A stretch of 64,000 bases of DNA, from assembly GCA_033064195.1 (NCBI GenBank), contig JARBJD010000043.1, forward strand, positions 1-64,000, in the 5' to 3' direction. Shown here in pieces: positions 1 to 11,884 of this stretch. This stretch comes from Blattamonas nauphoetae. Its lineage: Eukaryota; Preaxostyla; Oxymonadida. The notes under the pieces are model-generated. The model searched no databases. It had not been told where the DNA came from and saw only the letters and a list, made by a program, of their open reading frames with translations. The position numbers and the translations under genes were made by a program. Within the stretch, counting starts at the first letter, position 1; each line of letters opens with the position of its first letter.

Positions 1-427
1 GATCATATCTCCACAACCAGACATAGTTCGACATGAAGTTTTCACCAATATGGATGTATTGTTGGATTATATTTTTTCTGAAAATTTTGAAAATTTTCGA
101 AGACCTCCTATTTTAGCGTCTTTGATAGTTTCGTGGTTTTCAGAATCAACCCCAACTGCTCTCCTCCCAAGCACGATTCTAACCAATTTGAGCTTTTGGA
201 TTCGATTCTGATTGTGTTCGCATCATTTTAATGAAATTTGGAGACGGGTGCATCATCCCATGTCAAGTGACAGCTCTCCTTTCGAACCAAGGCCAAAACC
301 CACAAAAGAATCTCAACTGCCGCAAAGGGATTTTTCTCAAAATTTTCAGAAAAAATATAATCCAACAATACATCCATATTGGTGAAAACTTCATGTCGGA
401 ACTATGTCTGGTTGTGGAGATATGATC
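1..427. repeat. Foldback (inverted) repeat, arms of about 92 bp
   Basis: Positions 1-92 and 335-427 are reverse complements of each other with one single-base indel, around a loop of about 240 bp. The left arm reaches the window edge, so the true arm may be longer. The arm contains the phrase TCTCCACAACCAGACA, which resembles TCTCCATAACCAGACA in the long terminal inverted repeats at 41,850 and 46,875, so the two are probably distant members of one foldback family. The loop has no convincing gene. Confidence 0.85.
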
Positions 428-648
428 AAAACAAGTTTTCAGATCACTAAGCTTTGTATACAGGGAAATCAGTTTTTGACCCTGAATTTCCACCCAGGTC
501 CCCCCAGGATTTTTCATTTTTCAAAAAATTGTGATTTCGAGAGAAAAACATCCCAAACAACCAGAAATGAAACGAGAAAGAAAAATTTTGAACAAGCGTG
601 GAGAAAAGTGGTCGTGAAGTTCGGATCCTCTTAGCTTAAATGTTAAGG

Positions 649-2752
649 ACCTCCTATTTAGGAGCCAAAAATGGGTCAAAAATAGGCCAAAATAACATCC
701 GCACGAAACCCGAAATTCGCACGGAACCCGAAATTGCCAGTGTTCTTTCAATGGAGATTCGATTGTCCAAACTTAATATTTTGCTCCCTACAGGTCAAAT
801 ATCATTTTCGTTTTTGTTCAGATGTTAAGCATTTCCTTTTCCGAATGGTGTCGTTTGCTTTGAATTCTAAAATCAAGTTCGATATGAAGTTGTTTCATTT
901 TGAAAAAGTTGTGGTTCAGATGTCGGACCCTTTTCTCAGTCCATCCAACATTCATCGCATATTGGCCACAGCAGACGTTAGAGCCCTCCATAATCCAGCA
1001 GAAAAAGCAGTGTCTATCGTATCAACAGAACATGTCGTCCAAAAAACCCTCGCTCAAGAAATTGGAATCAGTGAAGCTGCCATTTCCCGTGGAAAATCTT
1101 CATTGGATAAAGGACGTGATGTGGGCATTAATGGACATCCACCAAAGCTGAATCGTCACCAATCGCGGGAATTAGAGAATCGGATTACTCACCATCTCGC
1201 TCATGGTGGCGACGACAGAAAGCCAGTAGTCCTTGGGATTGTATGTCTGATTTTTCATTTCTATGGTTCAGGCTAATAAATACTACGAAGAGATCGAACC
1301 AGAAGAACAGCAAACGAATCCCTCAACAGACAATGGCTCGACAGATGGTTGACAAAGTCCTCCTGTTTCCATGGATCAACACCAACCATACTTGAAAGGC
1401 CAGAATCGACGCCAGTACCGAGAGTAACATGTGTGCCTGGATGGAACTTCTGACTGAAACGGTGACGAAGTATCAAATCAAACCTGAATTTTTGTTCAAC
1501 TTTGACGAAACGTCACTAAGAATCAACGTGGATGACAAAACGATTCGAGTGCATCCGAAAACTGAGCCGCCACCAATGATTTCCGATGTTGCCCGCGTTG
1601 CAAACGCATCCCTTCTCGTGACCGTGTGCGCTGATGGATCGTCCATCACACCGCAACTCCTCTGGCCAACGAAAGTCCTGTGGCCGAGTTTTCAAATTTA
1701 AAAACATTCAACATTGATTGTGCATATCAGGGCGTCGGATGGTCAAACGGGTCCATCTTCGAAGGATACATGAAAACATTGTTTTCCAGCGATCGCCTCC
1801 AAAGAACGAAAAAACTAAAAATGAAATAGCACTTCTCCTCCTAGACGGCCATGCCTCTCATAACAATCCTGACGTTCTTCAAATTGCAGATGAATGCCGA
1901 ATCATGGTGATGGGTCTTCCACCTCACACCACCCATCTGACCCAACCTCTCGATAGGTGGGTCTTCGCAAGACTGAAAAACTCGCTCAGAGCAGAATTCT
2001 GCCCTCCTTCTTCTCAATCAATCCTAGCTTATCGCACAGAATTAGCACGGGTCCTCCCGATCGCCATCTCAAACGCTTTTCATCCGCCAACGATATTAGC
2101 ATCGTTTCGTGCAGCGGGTGTGCATCCACTATGTTTATCAACACTTTTGCACGCTCTGTCGAAAACTAGGAAATCAAAGATCTCTGATCTCTCGATCCTG
2201 ATCAAGGAAAAACAAGACCGGCTCTCCCTCCCGAATCACCTGCGGCACCATCGCAACCATCCTCAATTGGGCGAATATACACAACTCAACAATCACTTCC
2301 AAAGGCAGCCAATTCTCCAACTATAGACCATTATTTTCGTCCTCGATCTTTCGTCACGTCACAATTTCGACCACAGAAAACAAAACGACAAACAGCAGGA
2401 TCAGATCCTATTCAATCACAAAAACAGATGAATTAACCCAGTTAGACCGCTTGAGACATGAGTACCGAGTGGGAATGTGAGAGTTCTTAGAGATGATTGA
2501 GAATGATTTTTCTTGTCTGATTTCACAATTATAGCTAAATTTCAACTCTTTTCTGAATTAAATGACCCTGCTACACTTCTAGGTTTTCTGAAGAATCATC
2601 AATGTCGAAGAATAGGGTGAAATGTTCAAAGTAATTGATATGGGTGAATTCGGCCACGAGACTCGATTTCGGGTAACGTGCCGATTTCGGGTTTCGTGCG
2701 GATGTTATGGTTCCGAAATAGGCACCCCCGGCCCAGAATCCTATTTTGGAGG
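649..2752 (+). mobile_element. pogo/Tigger-like DNA transposon, decayed
   Basis: A decayed pogo-type transposase sits between inverted arms at about 692-735 and 2,665-2,708; both contain AACATCCGCACGAAACCCGA. Weaker similarity (ACCTCC at each outer edge) suggests ends near 649 and 2,752. I could not identify a certain TA duplication. The span of about 2.1 kb suits the pogo superfamily and is similar to the second pogo-like element at 57,765. Confidence 0.75.
734..2326 (+). pseudogene. pogo-like transposase (CENP-B type HTH plus DDE domain), broken
   Basis: The N-terminal part (about 918-1,230) has a helix-turn-helix region with the phrase EIGISEAAISRGKSSL, typical of the pogo/CENP-B DNA-binding domain. 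A GTATGT...TTCAG segment at about 1,230-1,260 may be a short intron. The catalytic part shows FNFDETSLR (first Asp, near 1,500), LLLDGHASHNNPD (second Asp, near 1,840) and LPPHTTHLTQPLD (third Asp, near 1,940). These are the DDE_1 signatures of pogo transposases. The catalytic part is spread over several frames, with at least two frame disruptions between about 1,270 and 1,810, so no functional enzyme is expected. Confidence 0.8.
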
Positions 2753-2895
2753 TTCGATTTCTACCTCGATGGATACTCGGAGTTGAGACAAACATTATGG
2801 AAAAAAAAGTGGGACCCAAAAAAATTTTGGTTCCGAGAAATATGGGATGGACGGAAAGAGGGATCCAAAAAAGGGGGTTTTCACCCCGGGTTATT
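2330..2895. other. Non-coding junction between pogo-like element and virus-like fossil
   Basis: This stretch holds the right inverted arm of the pogo-like element (2,665-2,708) and AT-rich spacer. At 2,890-2,920 the phrase CGGGTTATTTTAC occurs twice in tandem. I see no gene here, and I could not identify terminal repeats of the Polinton-like fossil that starts after it. Confidence 0.5.
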
Positions 2896-3276
2896 TTACC
2901 CTCGCCGGGTTATTTTACTACTATACAAGTTTTCACGTCTCTTAGCTATTTTACCACCATTCCAATATCGTTCAATGCCATTTTTGTCAGTCACAATCAC
3001 ATCGTCACTATAGCCATCTCCATCTCTGTCTTCAATAAGTACATTCCAACCGCCATATCGTTTTGGATTGGAATCAATCATGTGTTGTGCACTTGGAGCA
3101 GATCGAAATGCATCTTCATATCTGAGATCAGAATCATGTTCTGCAAGGATTGCGCTCGCTGCATGTCTGGCTAGTTTGTCTTTGGTGTTTTGTTTGAATG
3201 GATTAACACCTTTCTTCCTTTTTGACTGTGTCGGGTTTCTTTGTTGAATCTGTCGAAGAATATTTTGATCGTTCAT
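2896..3276 (-). CDS. Small unknown protein of the virus-like element, with Asp-rich loop
   Basis: A 126-residue reading frame lies on the minus strand at the left edge of the virus-like element. The N-terminal half is basic (QSKRKKGVNPF, KDKLARHAA). The C-terminal half has IEDRDGDGYSDD, an Asp-rich loop like those of calcium-binding dockerin or EF-hand loops, followed by VIVTDKNGIERYWNGGK. I do not recognise the family with confidence. Its position beside the packaging ATPase suggests a structural or DNA-associated element protein, but that is inference from context only. Confidence 0.55.
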   Translation of the reverse strand: MNDQNILRQIQQRNPTQSKRKKGVNPFKQNTKDKLARHAASAILAEHDSDLRYEDAFRSAPSAQHMIDSNPKRYGGWNVLIEDRDGDGYSDDVIVTDKNGIERYWNGGKIAKRRENLYSSKITRRG

Positions 3277-3368
3277 TTAATAAGAAATAAAATATTTAAT
3301 TTTATATAAATGTTTCATCAAAACAAATTACATCAAGAAGAAAACAAGGAAACAACTTAACACAAAGA

Positions 3369-4116
3369 ATGTCGTACAATTCATTCGATAATTTATCAAT
3401 CTCAGAGTATGTCAATCAGAGGCTGCAACAGGTGAAGACGTCTAACGTCGGAAAAGAACTTCCAAGTGCTATTCATCCTGAATTATTGTTCAATCGCAAC
3501 AGTGTGAATGTACTCATTGGAAATAGAGTGAAAGACCTATAATGTCCTCAGAGAATTGTTGAAAGTGCAGGAAGTGCCTCTCCAAGATGAGAGATTTCAT
3601 TTGTTTGTGTACGTCACTGACAAGCACAATGATGGTACTTTTGAGCGATCCAAATCACTTATAAAGATTCCAATTGTGAAGGTCAAGTACAATGAGATAT
3701 TCGCATTTCTGGAGAATCTTTCAACAGCAAAGGCAGCATTCGAAGAAATCATTGATAATAACTGGGAAGAAACAGTGACTGATCAGTCCAGAAAAGCAAT
3801 ACTGAAAACACTCCATCTTGATTCATTTCGAGAACGTAATCTTCAAACAATGATCCTCCTCGATGACTGTAGAAGAATCCTCAGTGAGCGAAGAACAAAA
3901 GCAAATCCTTCAATTCTGATGGACTTATTGCTGGAAAATCAACCAAAGTTCACATTCTTCCTCACCATTCATGAACTATTCTCACTGTCTCCAGATATGA
4001 AGTCAAACATCGATTCAATATGGATATTTGGTGGATTCAATAATGAACGAATCAGAAGAGTATTCAATCAACTGAATGCACCGATGGAATGCAAAAGAAT
4101 TCTGGAGTACATATAA
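3369..4116 (+). pseudogene. Packaging ATPase (FtsK/HerA, A32-like) remnant
   Basis: The C-terminal part shows MILLDDCRRIL, a Walker-B-like strand, followed by FFLTIHELFSLSPDMKSNIDSIW. The latter matches the layout of the sensor region in A32-type genome-packaging ATPases of Polintons, virophages and large DNA viruses. In those elements this motor pumps DNA into the capsid. A Walker-A-like region lies upstream in the same span. As a fossil part it is broken, with about one break. Its neighbours are small element genes on both strands. Confidence 0.7.
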
Positions 4117-4368
4117 ACAATTGACAAAGCAACAAGCAGCAATCTTTCGATATGGTCAGAGCGTAAGTATTGATTTCCTTGTCGTTTAAAATCAATCTGA
4201 TTTGTTCAAAATTGTTTAGATATTTTTGCAATGATTCTAAATGATTTAAACACAATAACGTTATTTTTAAAATGATTTTGTAACTTTTAATTCAGTATAA
4301 ATGAGTCTAACAGTTTTGAACCATTTGAACCAGAACAGATAAATTTAGATTCAGTTGAAAGTTTTCAG

Positions 4369-4632
4369 ATGTATTTAAACAAGAATGGAGAGATTCTGAA
4401 ACGATACACCACAAATAAGCTGAACAAAATGATCAAGATTGACGGATACAGAATAACCAAGACCAAAGGCGTAATTGCACTTCGAAAAGATTACTATGGT
4501 GGTTCATCAACAATGAATTATACAGATTCACCACAAAAATATGATGAACTTGTATCAAGAATAGCAGTTCTTGAAGACATTGTGAAACGTCTCGCAAATG
4601 CTATTGACACTAAGAATCAACTTTGGGGTTAA
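4369..4632 (+). CDS. Small unknown element protein with C-terminal coiled coil
   Basis: An 87-residue frame lies between the ATPase remnant and the polymerase region. It starts basic (MYLNKNGEILKRYTTNKLNKMIKIDGYR) in pieces and ends in a heptad-like segment, DELVSRIAVLEDIVKRLANA, which could form a short coiled coil. Its 3' end overlaps the end of the convergent small gene on the opposite strand by about 20 bp. No family was recognised. Confidence 0.5.
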   Translation: MYLNKNGEILKRYTTNKLNKMIKIDGYRITKTKGVIALRKDYYGGSSTMNYTDSPQKYDELVSRIAVLEDIVKRLANAIDTKNQLWG

Positions 4633-4885
4633 TTTTCACTGAATCCTGATCGTTGATGGAATCAGATAAATATCCCAAACATTTCAATAGTAATTCATCA
4701 TCTTTGATTATTTTTGTTGAAACCAGTTGTATTAATTGTTTTTGTGCTTCACTCAATTGTGAATCAAACTCTTGCTTTTTCTGTTGATTTCGATAGTACC
4801 ATTCTCGTTTGCTCATGCGAATTGCATTCTTTGCATCACTTTCTGATTGATAAAACTTTGGTCGTCCTTTCATTTTCGTTGACAT
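4610..4885 (-). CDS. Small basic element protein, possibly DNA-binding
   Basis: A minus-strand frame with the likely start at the ATG giving MSTKMKGRPKFYQSES; a longer version starting further upstream is possible. It is rich in Lys, Arg and Gln (MSKREWYYRNQQKKQEFDS) and contains a long predicted helix. A small DNA-binding or transcription role is plausible from composition, but I do not recognise the family. It is convergent with the small gene on the plus strand. Confidence 0.45.
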   Translation of the reverse strand: MSTKMKGRPKFYQSESDAKNAIRMSKREWYYRNQQKKQEFDSQLSEAQKQLIQLVSTKIIKDDELLLKCLGYLSDSINDQDSVKINPKVDS

Positions 4886-4947
4886 CTTTTCTATGGAAAT
4901 AAAAATCAAATTTAAATATTAGAATTCATTTTTATCCTGTAAGAAAT

Positions 4948-7900
4948 ATGGAGAACATCTCAATAAAGATCATCAATGAATTTGCTCAAAAGCTTGGAGT
5001 TGACTGGGATGCTTTACCTTTGAAACGATTGATTGAAACAGCAACTGATGCCCTTAGACAGAATGGCTTTTCAGGTGGTGTAAACAACACAAATGAGATT
5101 GAACAATTCATCAGAGCATTTCCTGTTCGGAATCCTTTGATGGCACCAGTGATTCAAGAATTAATGCAAAGACAGAATAACCAACCCATTGATGCACAAC
5201 AAATTGATGCGAATGCTCAACAGAAAAGAAACACTCTGGAAAATCAAATGAGATTGAACCAAGAGATCAGACAACGACGAATTGTACAACCAAATCAACA
5301 AATCATTGAACACGAGCAAGAGCAGAGAAGACAGCAAAGAAGACACCAGCAGAATCTCAATCAGGAAATCCGAGAATATGAACAACGAACGAGATATCAA
5401 CAAATGTTAGCTCACTTTGAAGAACGAAGACGAAGATTCTTGAATTTGTATCAAGTCCCAATTGAAGAGGATATTGTACTTCCACAGCTGCCACAAACAC
5501 AATTGAATGCTCTGATGTTGAGAGATGTCGATAATGTTCGAGCATTTGCTGCTGCATTGGAGAACGTGAGGGCCAATTTGGCTCCAGCAGGATACATTGC
5601 AGATCAACAATATCGAGACGCCAATGGTCCAGTTCAATTGTATTATCGCAATAATATCACATCATTTGCAGACATTGAAGCACGACTCAGAGAAGTATTC
5701 ACAGCAGAGAATTTCCCATTCAAGATCTCCTTTGACTTTGCAATTCTGAATTCTGTAACAGATCAAAATGGAAATACCTCTTATGAAGAGAATACACCAT
5801 TCTATCAGAACTCAATGAAAACATCTCCGATTACCGTCCAAAATCCTCAAGACATTGATGGAGTCATAAATGCAATGAAATCAAGAATCAGAGACAGTTT
5901 TGAAGTCACAGTGATTGATACCAAAGAGTGCCTTGTGCCATTAATGGAGCTGCTTTTATGTGTACCGATTAAGAAATGGTGGTGCTTGTGTTCCAGGATT
6001 GAAAGAACATATTGCTCTTCAGACAGTGTTTTATGTTGATTGTAAATATAGCATTTGTATTTTCACAGCTTTGACTTATCTCACTCATGGAAAAGAAGCT
6101 GATGGCAAGAATATCTGTCGTGATTCACGCATCAAGATCGCAAAGCAGCATTTCACTTCATTCTATCATTCCTCAGACCTCACTAGTCCAGCATTAGTGA
6201 AAATTCTCAAAGAGTATCCAGGATTCAACATCTCAACAGAAATTGACAAATTTGTTGAACACTTCAATGTCAATGTACATATTTATGAAGCAATTGAAAA
6301 GACAATGGAGGTTCATGGATTTATGCTCTTTCTCAGTCATTTCACCATTGGAGAACGCTAGAGACTTGAATGTATTGATGATCATTCTCGAGTCGGATGC
6401 ACACTTGATGTTTGTTTCTGATCCACAAAGTTGACGAAATTGATGATTTGTCCACACTGCAAAGACTATTGTCGACCATATAATTCAAGAGGCGCAGGCA
6501 CCAGAGACTTCGACAATCATGTGAAGAAATGTCTTGAACAGGGAATCAAAAATGAAGAAAGATCAGTGGATTTAGATAATGCTTCAGCTCCAATCCTAAC
6601 TGCAGTTCTTGACAATCCAGCAATGTCTTATCTCTTGTCGAGGAAGGATGAACGAATACAAGTATACTGATCAGTTCTTGACCTTCGATATTGAAACTAT
6701 CATTGGTGAATTCTCAATGGATCTTCCTCAATCTGAAAACACACAAGAAGAGTACAGTTCTGAACAAACATCACTTATATTCATTAGCGTTTTCTTCTTC
6801 ACTTCCCTATTCACAAACAATGAAAGATGTACATAGACTCGAATGTTCATATGACAATAGTGGTAGAAAATCAGTGTATCTTGACAAGAGTTTTGAAGAA
6901 ATGAAAGACAATGAAAAAGAATGGATCAGAATGTGTCTCAAAGCAGGATTGATCGATGCTGATTTGACAAAAGAGAAGATCCAAAAGCAAGCACACAATA
7001 TTGGCTTTATCCATTTCATCATACATGATATGTTCATAGAAGCATTGAGAATCCAAGAATATCAACAGTACTCAGATCCAGAAATTCCAACAAATAAGTA
7101 TGTGACAGTAATGGGGTGGAATAGTGCGAACTTCGATCTTCCTGTGATCATGAATGCACTGCATTTCACGCAATGGAGCATCTATGAACCACCACTTGGA
7201 TCGGCAAAGTGTCCTAAACAGCTCGTGGTTCGTCATAAGAAACTCCAGGTGTCATTGAGATTCCTTGATGCAATGAATTTCGTATCGCCACAGTCATTGA
7301 AATCATTTGTGCAGGATTTTGGTGATGGAACTGATTCGAAAGGCATCTTTCCATATGAAGCAATCAATATCACTAATGTTGAAGAAGAATTGAATAAATC
7401 AGAACCGTTTCCAGAAGAAGTGTTCTATTCACATGTGAGAAAAGAATCATTGTTGAAAGATCTTTTGTACTCTGACTATGTTGAAGATGCCAAGAGATTC
7501 AGTACAAGAAGAGAATACCTGAAGAACTATAACATCAACGACACACTCATTATGATTGATCCAATTCAGAAACTAATTCAATGGTTTGCATCAGGGAAAG
7601 TCGATATGTTGCAGTTTGTTTCATGTCCAGCTGCAGCAGTGAACTTGCGAAATATGTCGACATACTTTCCGTCACTCTATTCTGATTCTCCTTCATATGC
7701 TGACTTCGATATTTATGCTACATATGTAGTGAAAACTTGTGAGAAAGCATTTGATTTGACCCTAGCGAAATGGAAATATATGGTGAAGAATTATGAATAC
7801 CAAGATGAGAGAGCCGATCGAGATTCTTCTCAAAATGTGAATGACGATGACTATGAATGGATGACAGAATTGATCAAGATGGGATGTGCCATTTGTGGAG

Positions 7901-9594
7901 CTTCATTTACGCATCAGAATCAACCGACACTCGACAGAATTGACTGCTCACTATCTCACACAAAAGAGAATTGTCAACCGTGTTGCGTGTACTGTAATGT
8001 AGTGAAATCAAACCGAGATGAACACCTGACGAAACTCAAGATTAAACTGCGCCAATTTGCTCAAATGCACAAGCTTCAAATGACATTGACTGATGAACGA
8101 GTGTATAAGCTATTGAGGAGTGGCATTACTGGTGGTTTATCTAATGTGATGCACCGATTGAATCGATCAGGAATTGACACAATTCATCGTTTTGAATACG
8201 ATAGTGCAACTAAAAAAGTGATTGACAAAGATACAGGAAACGTGATGACTCACATCCTCTGTCTTGACAATAATTCTCTCTATCCAAGTGTTTCTGCATC
8301 GGTGCCACACAAAGCAGTTCAATATACAAACAACAAAATGTATATGCCTGGAGGTGTCAAATTCTACACGACAAAGAAGGAAGTAATGTTGAAGATCATC
8401 AAAGAAAGGAAAGATCTGTTCGCTGTCAAAGTGAAAGGACATATCCGTGATGACAGAATCAATGATTTCATCAATATGCCTCCAATCGTTCAGACAATCA
8501 ATATCAAACCAGATCAGATGTGCTCAGAAGATACTCTTGAAGCAATGAGGAATTGTGGAGTTCCTGAAGGGAAAGCAGAAAAGAAAGTCACACACCTGTT
8601 GTCAACTTTTGGTGAGTACAGAGTGTTCAATTCATATTATCTGTGGTTCCTTATTGATGATTGTGCTTTTGAAATCGATGATGTGTCTGAGATGGCTGTG
8701 TTCGAGAAGAATAATGCATTCAATGGATTCATAACATCAATGATTCAACGTCGAATCGCTGCAATCGAGGCTGGAAACACTGGGATGGAAAAGTTCTGTA
8801 AACTAATCCTCAATTCATGCTACGGGTATGATTCACTCAATACTGAGAAATACAAAAGATCATATTTGTTGAATCGAGAACAGACATTTCTGAAGCACTT
8901 GTATCCAGATTTTCTGTCGACAGATCAGATTGGGAAAGATTTGTATTTAGTCGATGTGAAACCCAAGAAATTCAAATGCAAAACTGCTCTTCAATCAGCG
9001 TTCTTTACACTTGAGAATGCCAAGTATTGGTACTTCAATTTCTACTATAATTTTCTCACCAAGTGTTGTGATGAACAGAAGTTTCATTTCATTTATTGTG
9101 ACACTGATTCGTTGTCGATCGCTATTGCAGGTGATCCAAATCAAAACTGTCATCAAGGCTTATCAGCAATTGTTTCAAATCAAAAGTTCTACGACAAGAA
9201 AGTGTTTCAATGGTTGCCGAATCCAAAGACTGGAATCAAATCAATGAAGAAACTATTGGGATTGTCTGTGGAGAAAGAAGGTGATTTCATGATTGCTCTG
9301 TCGCCAAAGTGCTACATCATCAGTGAGAAAAACACACCAGTGCATAAAGCCATTAAAGGTATCTCACTCGCTCGGAATTCACAGCTGGATCAATCACAAT
9401 TCATCAAAGCAAACCAGACAAAACAACCGATTGAAGGAGAGAATGTAAACTTTCAAATGAAAGAAGATTCAATGGTGACAGTACTGGTGAAAAAAAATGC
9501 ATTGACGTCAATTCACACAAAGATGATGGTACTTCCGAATGGCTCATGTGCTCCATTCATTGATGGATTAAACAGAGAGGACTATCTATACTGA
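4948..9594 (+). pseudogene. Protein-primed DNA polymerase B (pPolB) of the virus-like element, broken
   Basis: The N-terminal region (4,948 to about 6,670) has a Gln/Arg-rich coiled coil (residues about 70-160 of the first part), then a zinc-finger-like CPHC...H...C cluster as in Polinton polymerases. Exonuclease signatures include FDIETI and GWNSANFDLP. The core (6,691-9,594) has palm motif A LDNNSLYPS near 8,265, motif B KLILNSCYGYDS near 8,800 and motif C FIYCDTDS near 9,090. An HNH-like cluster (CAICG, LDRID, CCVYCN) is embedded near 7,885-8,015. In Polintons this enzyme copies the element from a protein primer. The region is broken, with about three breaks, while the catalytic core remains open. 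Confidence 0.9.
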
Positions 9595-9620
9595 GGATCA
9601 GTTATTTTTATGTCCAATAA

Positions 9621-10910
9621 ATGCCAACAGTTGATTCAATATTCAAAAATGTTCCATCATGGGAAGTAGCAAAGCAGAAGCGACATGCAACAAGAATCAT
9701 TCAACAATGTTCAGAAGAGAATGGACTCAAGACAAATCTGCAACTCTACTCTCGTATTCTTCATCAGTATCAGTTTACACAACAGCAATTGTCAGATATA
9801 TCAAAACAAGATCGTATTCTCAAGTTTGGAGGTAAAACATTATCTGAGTTGTACAATTCCTACTTTGATTTGTTTCGTGTCAATCATCCAGATCAAGTGT
9901 TTGAAGCAGATTTGCGAAGAATGAGAGTGTTCAATCCAGCACCAAGAATCAATGCGCCAGCTCCACGGATTCCAGAACAAATTGACTATCCATTCAAGTC
10001 AAAAACAAAAGTGTTTCATCAAGTGAATCCAACAGTTCCAGTTCCAGATCAGAATTCGTTTGTGACAGATCATTATCCAAAGAATCGATTGTTTCTTCAA
10101 CGTCCTTCATTCTCTCCGTATCGTCATTCATGGGAAATTGACATCATGGTGCTCAAGACAAATCCTCAATCAATTCCGCAGTACTATCTCGTGTGTGTGA
10201 ACATTAATACCAAGTATCTTGTGATGATCAAAATAGCGTCGAGGAATGATGTAGTCATCCAAAATGCTCTTCAGCAGTTGATTCAGACAGTGAAAGTTGA
10301 GCACATTCGTGGAGATGCAGAATCGGGATGGAACAACAATCGCATCAGAGATTTCCTCGAAAGGAATAACGTCCAGTTCTTCTTTTCATCATCTCCCTTC
10401 ACGAACAAAAATAGAATTGTTGATCGAATGATTCGCACAATCAGAGATGCTTTTCGTGGCAATGTGACTCAGATGTGCGACAATAATGTTATGCAGCAAT
10501 TCGTGGATTATTACAATCTAACTCCTCATAAGGCATTTCGAAATATTGTGACTCCAGTTGAGGTTGAAAGAGATGCTGAACTCGAATGGGTATATATCCA
10601 ACGAAAGCAAGACAAATTGAAACAGATCAAGAGAACTCAGAACAGGAAAGGACTATGGAATTATCAACCAGGCAATGTGCTTCAGATTCATTTGGATTTG
10701 TCAAAAACTCAACACACATTCGAGAAACGCAGAAGACAGTTCAATAAATTGGCGACATTTATGTCATACGTCAATGGTAATGTTCGGTGTCAACTACTTC
10801 AGCCATATCAAGACATTCGTGTTGTAGACATTCCTATTCACTTCACTGAAAAGATTGCAGATTCAGTCAATGCTCTGACGCCTCAGATCAGAAATAAGTT
10901 CAATCTCTGA
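9621..10910 (+). CDS. RVE-type integrase of the virus-like element
   Basis: A 429-residue frame that looks whole. The central core (residues about 165-275) carries HSWEIDIMVL with the first catalytic Asp, RGDAESGW with the second Asp, and NKNRIVDRMIRTIRD, the region expected to carry the third acidic residue. This is the Maverick/Polinton form of the retrovirus-like integrase fold. It inserts element DNA into the host genome. The C-terminal segment (PGNVLQIHLDLSKTQHTFEK and beyond) resembles the SH3-like tail of these integrases; I see no chromodomain. It follows the polymerase directly, in the same orientation. Confidence 0.85.
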   Translation: MPTVDSIFKNVPSWEVAKQKRHATRIIQQCSEENGLKTNLQLYSRILHQYQFTQQQLSDISKQDRILKFGGKTLSELYNSYFDLFRVNHPDQVFEADLRRMRVFNPAPRINAPAPRIPEQIDYPFKSKTKVFHQVNPTVPVPDQNSFVTDHYPKNRLFLQRPSFSPYRHSWEIDIMVLKTNPQSIPQYYLVCVNINTKYLVMIKIASRNDVVIQNALQQLIQTVKVEHIRGDAESGWNNNRIRDFLERNNVQFFFSSSPFTNKNRIVDRMIRTIRDAFRGNVTQMCDNNVMQQFVDYYNLTPHKAFRNIVTPVEVERDAELEWVYIQRKQDKLKQIKRTQNRKGLWNYQPGNVLQIHLDLSKTQHTFEKRRRQFNKLATFMSYVNGNVRCQLLQPYQDIRVVDIPIHFTEKIADSVNALTPQIRNKFNL

Positions 10911-11884
10911 TGAAAATAAAGACAGTTCTTTTTGTGTGCAAATTTATTGTTATAACGTTTATCGTAAATACAGACTAATGAACGGGCAAAAATAACCGTC
11001 GAGAAGAGCCTTTCCACGTTCGTACGAGCTTCCTATAGACACCCCGATACTCCTTTGGGGATCGTTCTATCGCGATCCTTCTAAATGACTGCTGCTGGCG
11101 AAGTCCTTGAAGGGTTAAGTCTTGGGTGGGCATGATTTACGGTCACATCTAAGTGAGGCCAACATGAACCCCGGGGACAATCTTTCGATCATCCGTCTCC
11201 AATCCAACCTCCAATTCGATCTGCGCATCAGTCACCAGGGCACCATTTTGCCTGAGTATCTTGGAACATTACGTCGAGGGCTCAATACTTGAACTTGTTC
11301 TGGAACTCCTCTTCATATCCAAATTAAAAAATTAGAAATTGAAAAAGTTAAACGTTTGTTTTGGATCACCCATAACTCCCGAACTAATGCTCAGATCACT
11401 CTGAAAACATCAGAAATGAACTCAGCAGATCGGGATTGACCTTGGAAGAGGTTTGTATGGTCGAAGCTCAAAATTGTATTTTCAAACTTTGTCTGGATCT
11501 CCTCTTCATATACATATTAAAAATCGATAAAAATAAATCAGCGTTAATTTTGAGATCACCCATAACCCCCGAAATACTTCTCAGATCACACGAAACACAT
11601 CATAAATAAGCTCACCAGGCCGATATTGACCTTGTTGGAACAGTTTTGGATGGTCTCAAAAAATAAGGTTAATTTGTAAAAATAAATTTCTGTATTTTCA
11701 CATATGGTGGTGAAAAAAAGTGAAAAAATCAAAAATGACCAAAACAATCCACCGATGCCACAGATGCATGGGAGAGTGTGCACGTCATTCTGGTGCGTTC
11801 TGATCGAAATATCAGTGAATTGTGCGTGTCAGAAAAACAAACGCTTAACTTTTTAAAATCTAATATTTTATCTCCTTAGAAAGA
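10911..11884. repeat. Non-coding spacer with a two-copy 188-bp tandem repeat
   Basis: There is no gene in this stretch of nearly 1 kb between integrase and primase-helicase. Positions 11,281-11,468 and 11,469-11,658 are two diverged copies of one unit. Both contain CTCCTCTTCATAT, then GATCACCCATAAC, CTCAGATCAC and ATTGACCTTG in the same order. The first part (10,960-11,280) is more GC-rich and shows no recognisable feature. Confidence 0.7.
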
